Made by a program: the position numbers and the translations under genes
Source: Cyclaneusma minus
Taxonomy: Eukaryota; Ascomycota; Leotiomycetes; Marthamycetales; Marthamycetaceae
Assembly: GCA_037179335.1 (NCBI GenBank)
Contig: JAKZHN010000031.1
Coordinates: forward strand, 124,001 to 188,000
Length of the DNA: 64,000 nt
Reading direction: 5' to 3'
Shown here: piece by piece, positions 46,226 through 57,960 of the stretch
How positions within the stretch are numbered: the first letter of the stretch is position 1
Layout of the letters: each line of letters begins with the position of its first letter
The notes under the pieces: model-generated
The model's input: only the letters and a program-made list of their open reading frames with translations
Databases searched by the model: none
Told to the model about the DNA's origin: nothing

Positions 46226-48653
46226 ATGGGCCATCTCGTCACCTTAGCTACCTGCTCCCTAAATCAATGGGCTCTGGACTTCGAGGGCAACCAGGCCCGC
46301 ATCCTGCAGTCCATTCGCGAAGCCAAGGCTGCCGGCGCCTCGCTTCGCATCGGTCCCGAACTGGAAATCACGGGTTATGGCTGCTTAGATCATTTCCTCG
46401 AGCCTGATCTCTGCCTCCATTCCTGGGAGTCGCTTGCTGAGATATTGGAGGACCCGGCTTGCAAAGACATCCTGGTTGACGTGGGCATGCCCGTCAAGCA
46501 CCGAAACGTCCTCTACAACTGCCGTGTCATCTTTTACAACCTGAAGATCCTGCTCATTCGTCCCAAGCTTGCTTTGGCTGCCGATGGAAATTACTACGAA
46601 TCGAGGTACTTTACTCCCTGGAAGGGCGAGAGGATTGTGGAAGACTTCTACCTCCCCAGGAGCATTTCCAAAATTGCTGGTCAGGAAAAGTGCCGGATTG
46701 GTGATGCCCTGATTTCCACCAGAGATTCATGCTTGGGAACCGAGACTTGCGAGGAACTTTTCACACCCAGAGCTCCCGGAATTGGAGCCGGTCTGGATGG
46801 CTGCGAGGTGTTTTCAAACAGCTCCGGTAGTCACCATGAGCTTCGCAAGCTCAACACCAGGATTGAACTTATCAGAGAAGCAACTCTGAAAAGTGGCGGG
46901 ATCTACCTGTATTCCAACCAACAGGGCTGTGATGGAGATCGTCTCTATTACGATGGATGTGCCATGATCATCATCAATGGACAAGTTGTTGCCCAGGGCA
47001 GTCAATTCTCCCTGAACGATGTGGAAGTCGTTACGGCAACAGTGGACCTCGAGGATGTTCGAAGCTACAGGTCTTCCAAATCGAGAGCCATGCAGGCTAG
47101 GGAACAGCCATCGTATGAGCGAGTCGAGGTTCCAATGAGTTTGTCTAGTGACGCAAACTCCGACTTCTCCTTCTCACTCCAGCCAAGTTTGCCTATTGAG
47201 ATCAGGTATCACACTCCGGAAGAAGAAATCGCTCTTGGCCCGGCCTGCTGGCTATGGGACTATCTGCGTCGCAGCAAGCAAGCCGGATTCTTCATTCCTC
47301 TATCCGGAGGGATCGATTCATGCGCTACAAGTGTCATCGTGCATAGCATGTGTCGTCTGGTTTACTCGGATATTCAGAAGGGAAAGAATCCACAGGTCTT
47401 GGAAGACTTGCTTCAAATCGTTGGAGAGCCCAGAGCGTCCGAATGGAGGCCGAAATCTCCGCAAGATATCGCAAGTCGGCTCTTCCACAGTGCTTACATG
47501 GGCATGGCCAAAAACTCTTCACCGGATACTCGTGGTCGTGCCAAGCAGCTGGCCGAGGACATTGGATCCTATCATCTTGATTTCGACATTGATACTGTGG
47601 TAAATGCCGTTATTGGCTTGTTCACCACGGTGACCTCTTTCGTCCCCAAATTCAAGATGTACGGCGGAACAGTAAGTACCTTATTTTCTGGAACTCAAAG
47701 CAGTATTGTCTCAATGTTTTCTATGTGCCTGCTTCTCCTAGTCTTGTACCTGCTGTTTCAGTCATCACAATTCGTGTTCATACAGGATTATCATGCACAT
47801 TCATACACATGATGGTAATATCTGACATTTGCGCCCAGCCGGCCACAAACCTAGCTCTCCAAAACATCCAAGCAAGGAGTCGCATGGTCCTATCATACCT
47901 ATTCGCCCAACTCCTCCCCACCGTCCGGGGCCGCAACTCCAACAACCCCGAAAACAGTAATCCCGGAGGGCTCCTAGTTCTCGGCTCCGCAAACGTAGAC
48001 GAGTCTCTACGAGGCTACTTCACAAAATACGACTGCAGCGCTGCCGACATCAACCCCATCGGCGGCATTTCCAAGAACGATCTGAAACGATTCATTCTGT
48101 ATGCCACCAAAGCATTCGACTTACCGATTCTCCAATCTTTCATGGATGCGCCACCAACAGCTGAACTGGAGCCGATTACGGATGATTACACGCAGAGCGA
48201 CGAGGTCGACATGGGCATGTCTTACGCCGAGCTCTCAGCATATGGCAATCTTCGCAAACGGGATAAGCTGGGGCCGTACTCGATGTGGAGCAAACTTATT
48301 CATGTATGGGGCGACAAGTTGTCTCCTCAGCAGGTGTATGAGAAAGTGAGATGGTTCTTTTGGTGCTATGGCATTAATAGACACAAGATGACTACTCTCA
48401 CGCCAAGTTATCAGTAAGTTGCACCGAGTTTTGTAGTTTTCGTTTCGAAAGAAGCATATGTTGACTGGATATATCAAATAGTGCCGAGCAATACGGACCC
48501 GACGACAATAGGTACGATATGCGACCGTTCTTGTATCCTGGCTGGGACTGGGCTTGGAAGAAGGTTGAGAAGACGCTGGCTGCTATGGGAGAGAGGGCTA
48601 CTCAGGTCCCGAACTCTGGTGCTGTTAAGCAGGATGCCGTCAAACAGGACTAG
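46226..48653 (+). CDS. QNS1: Glutamine-dependent NAD+ synthetase (three exons)
   Basis: Makes NAD+ from deamido-NAD+, ATP and glutamine, the final step of de novo and Preiss-Handler NAD synthesis. Exons 46226-47671, 47839-48413 and 48482-48653 give 730 aa, near the length of yeast Qns1. The N-terminal nitrilase-type glutaminase domain has the catalytic triad E45 (GPELEITGYGC), K114 (RPKLALAADGNYYE) and C175 (GTETCEELF). The C-terminal synthetase domain has the PP-loop SGGIDS at 360-365, and later NLALQNIQARSRM and GSANVDESLRGYFTKYDCS. The exon 2-3 junction rebuilds SYH followed by AEQYGPDDNRYDMRPFLYPGWDW, the normal C-terminus. The frame is open upstream to 46037, but MGHLVTLATCSLNQWALDFEGN is the conserved start, so I use 46226. 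Cytosolic or nuclear location is expected from the family. Confidence 0.96.
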
Positions 48654-50774
48654 AGATGCTGTATCATACAAGTACCGACAGCGCACAGAAGACACAAGCT
48701 TTCCGAGAAGCTCTTCGGAATGAATCTGGAGCAACGTATCGTGGATGACCTGGTAGCAACCCGCTGGTTTGCACCCAGAACGCAGTCCATCATCCATGTG
48801 GTGACTTTCTACATGTACATTGTCATGAAGGAAGTTGGGGGAACGGTGAAAGATATCCATGCTCAATTATTGGATTATCTCTAGTCACCTGGGTGTGCCA
48901 AATAACTCGGATTCTTCCAAATGGTTTCGAGTATTTCAAGGAACTCGGGAGATTCGAAGGAACTTGCGATGTTCCCAAGACCTAGGATATTGTGTCTTCT
49001 GACACTTGGGGACTACCATCCGTATCCCACTTCTTCTGTCCCACTGTATCTATACCTGTGGTTGGCTTTGCTTGATGCCTCCAATAGCTCAGCCTGCACA
49101 CCGCCATCAAGGTTCCATCGTTGGATATTGACATGGCGAACTCAACAGTCACAGATGAATTCAGCAGTGCATCTTGCCAGTCATCCAGAGACACAATACC
49201 TAGCCTCAAGAATTCAGGGTCCAAGCAGCAGCTCCCCGCCCCCGCATTCCAGTTTAGCGTCCGCCTCTCTCACACATGTATCATGGCATTTCGCGCATGC
49301 TGTATATACTCGTACCAATGGCCAGGAACAACTCGCACGGGCGGACAGGGGTCCTTTGTCCTCCAGGCTCCCCGCATTCCGCTAAGAGAAGGGGTCCATT
49401 CATGTTGTCCTACGCTGAGCGGTCGCGGCTGACTCGGTCTCGTGTCTGTCTCGAGTCTCTCAGAGACAGACAAATGCGGGCGGATTATCTTTTGAAGAAT
49501 TAATCGGAACTTTGATTAAGCATCTCTGGGTTCAGACTGTCTGAGCAGCGTTTTCTTCTCCGAGGGTGGGTTCCACGACGGCGGCGAAAATCACAATCGA
49601 CGAATCGTGGAGCATCACTCGAGGATGTTTTCGCAGTGGGTGCTGTGGCAAGCGCTGCACGGGGGGGACCAGTGGCATGAATGGCACGAATGGTGATCCT
49701 GCGACGTGCATCTGTTATTCCAGGGGAGGGTCAACGACAAGACGGATGCCCGAAAGGCAAATCTCAATCTGGATCTCGTGTGCCAGCCCTACCAATTAAG
49801 AAGCCAGGCACGGCGGTGGAAGTGCAGCGAAGGGGTGTGGAACCTGAAGGGTGGGAGAGAGTCAGATTGGCTGAGGCTGGTCATGCTCCGTCATCGCGAA
49901 CAGAGGTGCGTCCGGCATCGCATCCGGCGTCGTCAAAATTGTCGAATCCCGCAAACACGGTACCCGCGGCCTCGGGCAACAACTCGACGATCGGGGAGCT
50001 GTGGTACATCGTGAAATAATCTTCGGGGCCTTCGGGCTGGTGCTGGACGCTGCTCTCTGCATCGACTGTCGCCTGCACGTGGAGTTTGCTCATCGCCGCA
50101 GCACGATTCAACGGCACGAGCCAGCTGATAGTGCAAACTCTTTTGCCCTTGGCCCCTTAGCTACTCCTTTCACACGCTTATCTCTCCTGCATCGTCATTG
50201 TTCAAAAGCCCGATTGCTCTGCTCACGATCCTGAATCGCAAATCCACAGGAAGGCATCATAATAAGTTAATAAGCCAGTCAATACCTCGGCCCTTTGCAT
50301 TGCTGCCCCACACATCGTGCAAGAGAGCGAAGACTTGTTCGTCATCCCACTGTCCCCACCAAAGACCCCGAATCTCTCACAACAGAACGCCTGAACTCGA
50401 AAGCTTCTCACCCCTCACCGTGTTCTTGCATGCAAACCGTTACACGCAAAAGTAGCCCAAGCCCTTCCCCAGACCACTCAACACCCCGCCAAAACGCCTC
50501 TCAAAAGCATCTCTCCCGCTCAAACGTCCCGACATTCTGCACGCGGGCACTTACGATCAGACCTCTCAGACGCCCTTCCCAAGAGTCCAGCTGCATAGCC
50601 GTCCCCGAAGACGCTCGTGACCCCTCCTGTTGCCCCTGAACCGGATCTGACACAGGTCAGCATACCTCAAACTCCTTCCTGAATGCTACTAGACACTTCA
50701 ACTACGCTGTCTCTCCAAGACTTGTTGCCGCCTGTCTAACCACTTCTTTCAGATCTGAAGAGACCCTGCTGTGG
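48654..50774. other. Intergenic between NAD synthetase and trehalase
   Basis: No supported gene. Open frames are short and overlapping on both strands. The last 650 bp are C-rich, contain several CCCCT motifs and are the likely promoter and leader of the trehalase gene. Confidence 0.5.
50153..50637 (+). promoter_or_regulatory. Cluster of stress-response-element-like CCCCT motifs
   Basis: CCCCT occurs at 50153-50157, 50411-50415, 50621-50625 and 50633-50637, all within 625 bp of the trehalase start. AGGGG/CCCCT is the Msn2/Msn4-type stress element, known to act on neutral trehalase genes in yeast. The motif is short and the region C-rich, so function here is inference. Confidence 0.3.
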
Positions 50775-53260
50775 ATGATGAGCTCGCAACCTTCGGCTTC
50801 CAGCAAACAGCGTACCGGCAGCGAGCATATCGACCCCTACTCCGCCGCGCACATCTACTACGGCACTGACACCCATCACAACCCCAAGAAAGGTCACAAC
50901 CGAACTTCCACCTTCTCTTCCGTACGTTGGGCCAACCCCCTATTGATGTGCTCGTTACTGACTATGGTGGTTCACTAGAACCATTTCCCTGCAAACCTAA
51001 GACAGCTTGGTGGAGATGCGCCGGTGCGGCGAGCTAGTCACGGTCAGTATTAGCAGCAGATATTGGCATAAGTGTTCATGGACTGACATTGTGGGTGTGC
51101 AGATGAGACGACGCTTCCGCACAGGCGATTCCTGATTCAGGTCGATTCCACGCTTGAGAGCTTGCAGAAGCAGGAAGACACCGATAATAACATGCAAATC
51201 ACCATCGAAGATAATGGTCCCAAGGTACTACAAAGCCTGGCACAACGTTCCATGAGCAATTGCTGACTGGTTTTCTGTAGGTAATCTCTCTCGGCACAGC
51301 AGCTTCGAACGGCTTCAATCGCTTCGATATCCGTGGAACTTATATGCTCTCTAACCTGCTCCAAGAGCTCTATCTGGCCAAGGAACATGGAAGAAAGCAG
51401 ATTATTTTGGACGAATCACGACTAAACGAGAATCCAGTCAACCGTCTTTCTCGTCTCATTCGAGACCAATTCTGGGACGGTCTTACACGCCGGATTGAAG
51501 GTTCTTCGATTGAAGTGGCTGGAAGGGATCCGAAGGACTGGACTGACGACCCAAGACCACGTATCTATATCCCTCGAGGCGCACCGGAGCAACATGCATA
51601 CTACACAAAGGTCGCTGAGGAGCGACCTGAGGTTCGAGTGGATGTGATATGGCTCCCAGAGAAGATCACGCCAGAGGCAGTTCGCGACATGAACTCGAAG
51701 CCGGGATTGTTGGCTGTTGCAATGGAGAAGGTCCGAGACGAGAAGACCGGCGTGGAAACACTGAAGGGACTCCCGTTTGTGGTTCCAGGTGGCAGATTCA
51801 ATGAGTTGTACGGATGGGATAGTTACATGGAGTCGTTGGGTCTACTGGCAAACGACAAAGTGCATCTAGCCAAGAGTATGGTTCAAAACTTCTGCTTCTG
51901 TATTGAGCATTATGGAAAGATCCTCAACGCAACGAGATCTTACTATCTCTGCAGATCGCAGCCGCCTTTCCTCACAGACATGTCTCTCCGAGTCTATGAA
52001 AAGATCAAGCATGAGCCAGGAGCTCTAGACTTCCTCCGAGTTTCTATACTCGCTGCGATCAAAGAGTATCACAGTGTCTGGGTTACAGCACCACGTCTGG
52101 ATCCTATCACTGGTCTCTCGCGGTACCGTCCTGAAGGCCAAGGTGTTCCACCCGAGACCGAAGCGTCCCATTTTACACACATCCTCGAGCCTTATGCGAA
52201 GAAGCATGGTCTCACCTTCAAAGAGTTCGTCGAAGCTTACAACGAGAAACGCATCCTGGAGCCCGAGTTAGACGAGTACTTCCTCCACGACCGCGCCGTC
52301 CGCGAGTCCGGCCACGACACCTCCTACCGCCTCGAAAGAGTTTGCGCCAACCTAGCGACCATCGACCTCAACTCCCTGCTCTACAAGTACGAGACCGACA
52401 TCGCACGCACAATCCGCAACGTCTTCGGCGACAAGCTTGTCATCCCTGCCGAATTCTGCGTCGGTCCCCTGAAGCCCAACCAGGTCGAAAGCTCCGCAGT
52501 ATGGGACCGCCGCGCCCGTCTCCGCAAGAAGGCCATCGACAAGTACCTCTGGAACGAAGAAGCCGGCATGTACTTCGACTACAACACTGTCAAGCAAGAG
52601 CAAACCGTCTACGAATCCTGCACCACCTTCTGGGCCATGTGGGCCGGCGTGTCGACCCCCCGCCAAGCCGCCACCATGGTATCCAAAGCGCTTCCCAAGT
52701 TCGAAGTCTTTGGCGGACTAGTTTCTGGAACGGAAAAATCTCGAGGCGAGATTAGTCTGGATCGGCCGAATCGGCAGTGGGATTATCCGTATGGCTGGGC
52801 GCCGCAGCAGATGCTGGCGTGGACGGGCTTGCAGAGGTATGGATACCAGGAGGATGCGGAGAGGTTGGCGTACAAGTGGCTGTTTATGATTACGAAGGCT
52901 TTTGTGGACTTTAATGGGGTGGTGGTGGAGAAGTATGATGTTACGAGGCCGGTGGATCCGCATAGGGTGGATGCGGAGTATGGGAATCAGGGGCTGGATT
53001 TTAAGGGGGTTGCTAAGGAAGGGTAAGTTTGATTTTGATTTCTACGAAGGGGGGGCAGTCGAGGAGTTTCTTGGGAGCTTGATGGTTGAATGATATGCTA
53101 ACGTAAATGGGTGGATAGGTTCGGCTGGGTCAATGCTAGCTATGTCTACGGGCTGCAGATCATCAACGCACATATGCGCCGCGCGCTGGGCACGCTGACG
53201 CCTTACCCGACTTTCAGCAAGGCGCTCGACATGCCTGAGATTGGCGAGCTGGTCATCTGA
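50775..53260 (+). CDS. NTH1: Neutral trehalase (five exons)
   Basis: Cytosolic GH37 enzyme that splits trehalose to two glucose molecules when growth resumes or stress ends. Exons 50775-50921, 50979-51042, 51103-51224, 51281-53022 and 53119-53260 join in phase to 738 aa. The regulatory N-terminus has the PKA-type site RRAS at 66-69 and a second basic stretch HRR at 77-79. It also has the calcium-binding loop DTDNNMQITIED at 96-107, as in fungal neutral trehalases activated by phosphorylation, 14-3-3 binding and calcium. The catalytic domain carries both trehalase signatures, PGGRFNELYGWDSYM from 280 and QWDYPYGWAP from 610, and ends [25 protein letters not shown]. No signal peptide, which separates it from acid trehalase. 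Two ATGs in tandem (50775, 50778) make the exact start uncertain by one residue. Upstream CCCCT motifs may mediate stress control. Confidence 0.95.
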
Positions 53261-54157
53261 GCAGAGTCACGGAAATTGCTGAAAGCCTGAAAGCCTGAAA
53301 CTAGAGAACTCGCTTTCAACAGTGGTGAGAAATCCGGCCATGGAAGATGTTAGCAAAGAGGGCGGGTTTTGTTACTTTGAAGAGCTTTGGGACTCATAGC
53401 ATTTTGCGTTGCTTTTTGACGAGAACAAGCAGGCGAGTTTCCGAGAATTGACAACAGGCATGAAACTCGACTTTGCCAGCGCTTTGCTTTTGCAGAAGAC
53501 GAAGCTCCTTTGCGCAGTATGCGGGAGATTTTTGAGAAAGAGGACACGGGAATGGCGTTTTTTTTTCCCTTTTTTCGTTCAGAGGGAGTTTTGCTGTTTA
53601 TACTCTGCGGGTGCTCTGCGAGAGGCGGTTTTTCATAGACAAGAGGAACGAGGAAGACAAAAAATGAGAAAATTAGATGAGACTGTGGAAACTGTGTGAC
53701 GGTGAATCATGCATGAATGAGGGGGATGACTTTTGGTTGGGTGATGGTGATGAGAGCGAGTGATGAGTGATGAGTGCTCCGCTATGGGAGTAAGGTGAAT
53801 TGAGGGAGGTTTTGGACTTGTTGACTACCCCGGTGCTCGACCCCTGACTTTCGGTTCTGCCTCTGCAACAATGGAAGCGTACGCCCTTCTATCCTGGAGG
53901 TAGACGGAAATGCAGCATCTCCGTGGGATATTTAGTTTTTAATTATTTATAGCACTTTCCCAGGCATGTCTCACACTAGTCAAAAATACGAAGCTGACCG
54001 ATATTGATAGTCGCCCTTCGATAGCAAACAAGCCAAGTAGTGACACGATCCTTTGTCGAAAGCAGTACAAATCAGACCTAGGTTCCTGGCCGAAAGAGGT
54101 TAAGAGGGCCCAATGCGCACCTAGTCCTGCAAAAAAAGAAAAGTCGGGGACACACGC
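53261..54157. other. Intergenic between convergent trehalase and amidohydrolase genes
   Basis: Shared 3' region of two convergent genes. No supported gene; the frame at 53409-53699 has no domain. The stretch around 53705-53800 repeats gatga/gtgatg phrases of low complexity. Confidence 0.5.
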
Positions 54158-55159
54158 TCAGGCATTATACACGACCTTCACACCAAGCAGATTCTCCGCA
54201 TTTTTCCACCCGATTCCCATCCACTCCTCGTCGGTGACCAGCCCACTACCTCTCAACTCTTCCATAAACTTCCTCCCCTCCGCTCCCATCGAGAACGGAT
54301 AATCCACACTAAACAGAATCCTGTCCTTTCTCGTGTTTCTCACCAGACAAGCCATCGGATTCAAACTAAACATTCCACTGGTAGTAACCCAGATATTTCG
54401 ATCCCACACCTCTTTCAAGCCAGCCTCATGCTTCCCAAAAATCCCCAGTTCATCAATCCCCAAGATACGCTCCAGCATATAGGGCATCATCTCACCCATA
54501 TGTCCGATCACCAGCTTGAGCTTCGGATACTTGTCGAATACGCCAGAGGCATAGAGTTTCAGCACGTGTAAGCCGCAATCGCTGTGCCAGCCCCACGCTG
54601 CCATACCTAGCAAGTCTTCTGTCGCCTTGCTGTAATTGCCTTTGAAGACTTCGGCCGTCTTGGATGAGGCATAGGTGGGATGGATGTAGAAAGGCACATC
54701 TAGCTGCTCTGCCATAGCGAACACGGGCCAGAAAAACTCGTCATCGTAAAAGCGTCCGTCGCGATGGTTGTCTACAAGCGCTCCCACGAAGCCAAGCTCT
54801 TTTACGCAACGTGAAAGCTCGGCAGCTGCGGCGGATGGATCGGCCATGGGCAGTGCGGCAAAGCCAGCAAAGCGCGTGGGGTGGGCTTTGATAGCGACGG
54901 AGAGGTAATCGTTGGCGGAGGTGTATTGGGCTGGGGTGCCGGTGCTGGGGATGTGGGAAAGGACTTGTAAGGAGACGGAACTGGTTTCCATTTCATTGAG
55001 GCGAACATCACCAATCTCGAGGAGGCCAGCTTCGGTCGGTGGGGGGAACTTTCGCGGGGCGGATTCGGCAGCGGACGTGGAGGCGGATGTGGTGCCCAGG
55101 CCGAGGGAGGGAGAGGCATAGTGTTCTTCGAGGGTGATGAATGGACCGATGAAAGACAT
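54158..55159 (-). CDS. Amidohydrolase-2 family protein, resorcylate decarboxylase-like
   Basis: A 333-aa TIM-barrel metal-dependent protein of the amidohydrolase_2 (PF04909) group, which includes gamma-resorcylate and 2,3-dihydroxybenzoate decarboxylases acting on small aromatic acids. Predicted metal and catalytic residues are in place: E11 and H13 (TLEEHY), H160 (FYIHPTY), H220 (VIGHMGE) and D286 (LFSVDYPFS). W257 in RNIWVTTSG and F140-W144 (DDEFFWPVF) are also typical. The length matches the decarboxylase members and there is no signal peptide or membrane segment, so it should be cytosolic. The insert SLGLGTTSASTSAAESAPRK after the first metal motif is longer and more Ser/Ala-rich than usual. 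The single exon starts at the first Met, six residues before the motif. No cluster partners are visible, so the substrate is unknown. Confidence 0.88.
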   Translation of the reverse strand: MSFIGPFITLEEHYASPSLGLGTTSASTSAAESAPRKFPPPTEAGLLEIGDVRLNEMETSSVSLQVLSHIPSTGTPAQYTSANDYLSVAIKAHPTRFAGFAALPMADPSAAAAELSRCVKELGFVGALVDNHRDGRFYDDEFFWPVFAMAEQLDVPFYIHPTYASSKTAEVFKGNYSKATEDLLGMAAWGWHSDCGLHVLKLYASGVFDKYPKLKLVIGHMGEMMPYMLERILGIDELGIFGKHEAGLKEVWDRNIWVTTSGMFSLNPMACLVRNTRKDRILFSVDYPFSMGAEGRKFMEELRGSGLVTDEEWMGIGWKNAENLLGVKVVYNA

Positions 55160-55298
55160 GATGGTAGGTGTTTTTGCAATAGCTTGTTCCCAAACCTGTA
55201 GGTCTTGAAATAGAATATCGTGTTCGAGGAAAAGACTAAAAGTGGCGTGAAGGAATCAAGAGGGAGGAGGGGGGAAGGCCCATCTCTGAGTCTCTAGG

Positions 55299-55322
55299 TA
55301 TATATATATATATATATATATG
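55299..55322. repeat. (TA)12 microsatellite
   Basis: Twelve TA units about 140 bp upstream of the minus-strand amidohydrolase start, where it could serve as or resemble a TATA region. Length is likely variable among isolates. Confidence 0.9.
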
Positions 55323-55612
55323 TGAAGCTTACTCATCCAAAATCTGGGTACTGTATCGCAGGTCTTATTTCAGCATGGCTCGGACTTCCAGATTTGCGTG
55401 AAAGGTGAAGCATCATCGTTGTCGACTAGCAAGTCAGCTTCGTTCAACCCCGCATCTGGATTCCCTCTTCGGTTACACCTATAAAGTTGGGTGGATGTGC
55501 AAATCTAGGAATCGATCGAGTCAACGTGATTTTGCATCGCCTTGCGTAACTCAGACAAGTACATGTACTAGGTATGTGTGCACCATTACTAACATAACAC
55601 CTGTGAGATGCC

Positions 55613-57960
55613 TTGCTGGTAGTTACTAGCATCTGCCTCAAACTAAATCCACTATTCTATCTAGGGAGTCCGTTTTCAATGTGGTACGACGCTACTTTCG
55701 TTCATTGTCGCTTAGCTGCTAGCGCGCTCTCTGCTGAGTCTAAAAAGGGACCTCTCTTGAGCTTTCTTCCATTTCTTCGATTTACAATTCCAGTTCTACA
55801 AAACGCCAACCAACGAGGTCCTGCTAGGCCCAAATTCGCGCACCTCAATACGATAAATTTCCCTGGTGGTTGGGACGACGAGTCTCCTGCTAAGCCGATC
55901 ACGAACCAGCATTTCGGCGTAAATGGAGAGAGCTTCAAGCTGAACCAGCTGCAACCTCGTACCGCATGGCCCCAGCCCATTCCTCATTCGAACGCCTACC
56001 AAATTCGATCCTTGGTGAACATGAGCCCTCTCTTTGTCGACATCCAGGGTGTTTAGGTTCTGCTCAGGACCAACCTAGGTACGTGCTCATGTCCTGCACA
56101 GTCCTACACCAAAGGCTCATCTTGGAGTAGTGAGTGACACAGCCATGGTGAAGAAGAACGACACGAATGCTGAACATGAGCGCTTGATGGTTTTGTAGAT
56201 CTAAGCAATGCCACAGCCTCAACGAGCACGGTTGAAGGTCCGATATTGATGGATCGTCTCACATATTGGAAAAGGCGGAAGTCAGCGGTTACCTAGGTGT
56301 TTGCTTCAAGTAAGGTACCAGTGAAGGACGCCAGCAAAGCGTTAATCGACGGCTACGATCTTCACCTATGGCAGATTCACCATGACTAGCGCGGCAAACC
56401 TTCGCTTAGTGCTCTTTCAATCTCTGAATGAGTTAGTGCGAGCGTCAACGCCTTGTCCCGTTCTATCCCAGAAGGAGAGAGCATCCCTCCACCATATAGC
56501 CGAGATGGCACAGACGATGCATTCTACATCACAACAAGACTTATGACACCGGAAAAGGGTTAGGAGAAGCGGTTCACGCTCGTTGGAGACAACGTCCCAT
56601 CACGATCACTAATCCAAGGATTTGATCCCAAAGTCGAGCCGCCTGAAAAGAAGCTCCGGGGACTAGATATTTTTCTGTGGTGGGGTAGCTTTGGTCGTGG
56701 TCTTGGAGAAAGTGGAGCTGTGCATAACGAATGGACGGTGGCTGGAGGCTTGAAAACGCTGCGTTTCCCTACGACCTTCTTGATACATCGCACAACAGCA
56801 TCACGTGAAGATATAGTATTCGACAGAGAGGATCCCGAGGGTGAAGGCACTGACAAAGACCTGTTGGTTGAGCAGAGTCCCGCTAATCACCCGGCCGTCT
56901 CTTGCCTGAGTATCCTGCTACCAAGAACCTCACTGCTGCCGCTCCCCCAGCTACCCTTCGCCCCCACGCTGTCTCAGTAGACAAAGCAGCAGTCGTCGCC
57001 GCACTCACTCGGCTGAATGCACCGTGGCACAATTCTACACCACTTGGCTACACCACTTGGCTACACCAGCACTTGTCTTTCAGCAGGAACAACAACGGAG
57101 GAAAATAAAGCCAAGGTGCAGCAGCTGACCGACCGCATATTCGGCAACAGTGGCATTCTCACCAAGGAGAACACGCCGGATACTGCAACCAGGGCTAAAA
57201 AAACGATATCCTAGCTGGGTCCTACAATCGGGAAGAACTGTTGTTCATGACCGGATTCATGCCCTGTGAGGAACAAGAGATATTGGCCTATGAAGCAGAA
57301 ATTGAGCTGAGAGAGAGCAACGATCTTGGGAATAGAAATAGCTACATGTGTGGTGGCTTTGGTTAGGAAATGGTATGATATCTTTTCGCTTATGCTGAAG
57401 CCTTGACTATCTGAGATCTATGACTAATGAGCAATAGTAATACTGTCTTGTTTATCGATCACCGGGGTCTCAAATTGGAATTGGCACCTTTCTTGTCCAT
57501 CTCCCTGGATAGCGTCTTGCTTGCTTTGCTCGCTCACAGCTCATTGATCTGGTGGGAGCTTCAAACTCCCCCGATCATGATTACAACTTTCACCGCACAG
57601 CTATGGTCCCTGGTGTACCTGCTCACACGTTATGGTAAGACAATCCTCTCGGCTGCAGATCTCCGTATCGACGCCACCTCTCCGTCGAACCAAATCTATT
57701 CTGCGAACCACTGAACCCAGCTCCAAGCATTGGGGAACCTCACCAGCAAACGAAACATTCTCTCAGTCTCCTTCCTATGTTATTCAGCCATTGGCGCCTG
57801 AGTGTTTGTGTGCCTCGCAAACATCGCTAGCAAAGGTACCTCTCAGCTCTGCACTGCCTTACCCCTCTCCCTCCCAGAAGAATTGCCCTTTTGAAGGAAA
57901 GCAAGTAAAGGACGCTATCCTGGAGTGGACGAGAAAGATGTGTAACACCGATCCCTAACA
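55613..57960 (+). pseudogene. Coding-like fragments, probably a decayed gene or genes
   Basis: Several plus-strand stretches have protein-like composition but do not join into an intact gene. Around 55820-56055: KFAHLNTINFPGGWDDE, NGESFKLNQLQPRTAW. Around 56620-56880: LRGLDIFLWWGSFGRG, NEWTVAGGLKTLRFP, ASREDIVFDREDPEGEGTD. Around 57105-57195: KAKVQQLTDRIFGNSGIL, then after a frame change at a run of seven A (57197-57203) NDILAGSYNREELLFMTGF and EEQEILAYEAEIELRES up to 57363. Around 57437-57640 a further hydrophobic frame. I recognise no domain. An unrecognised multi-intron gene is possible, but the stops and single-base frame changes favour decay. Confidence 0.3.

Noticed and set aside
53409..53699. 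96-codon frame downstream of trehalase
   Set aside because: No domain; it overlaps the likely 3' UTR between convergent genes and contains homopolymer-driven Phe runs.
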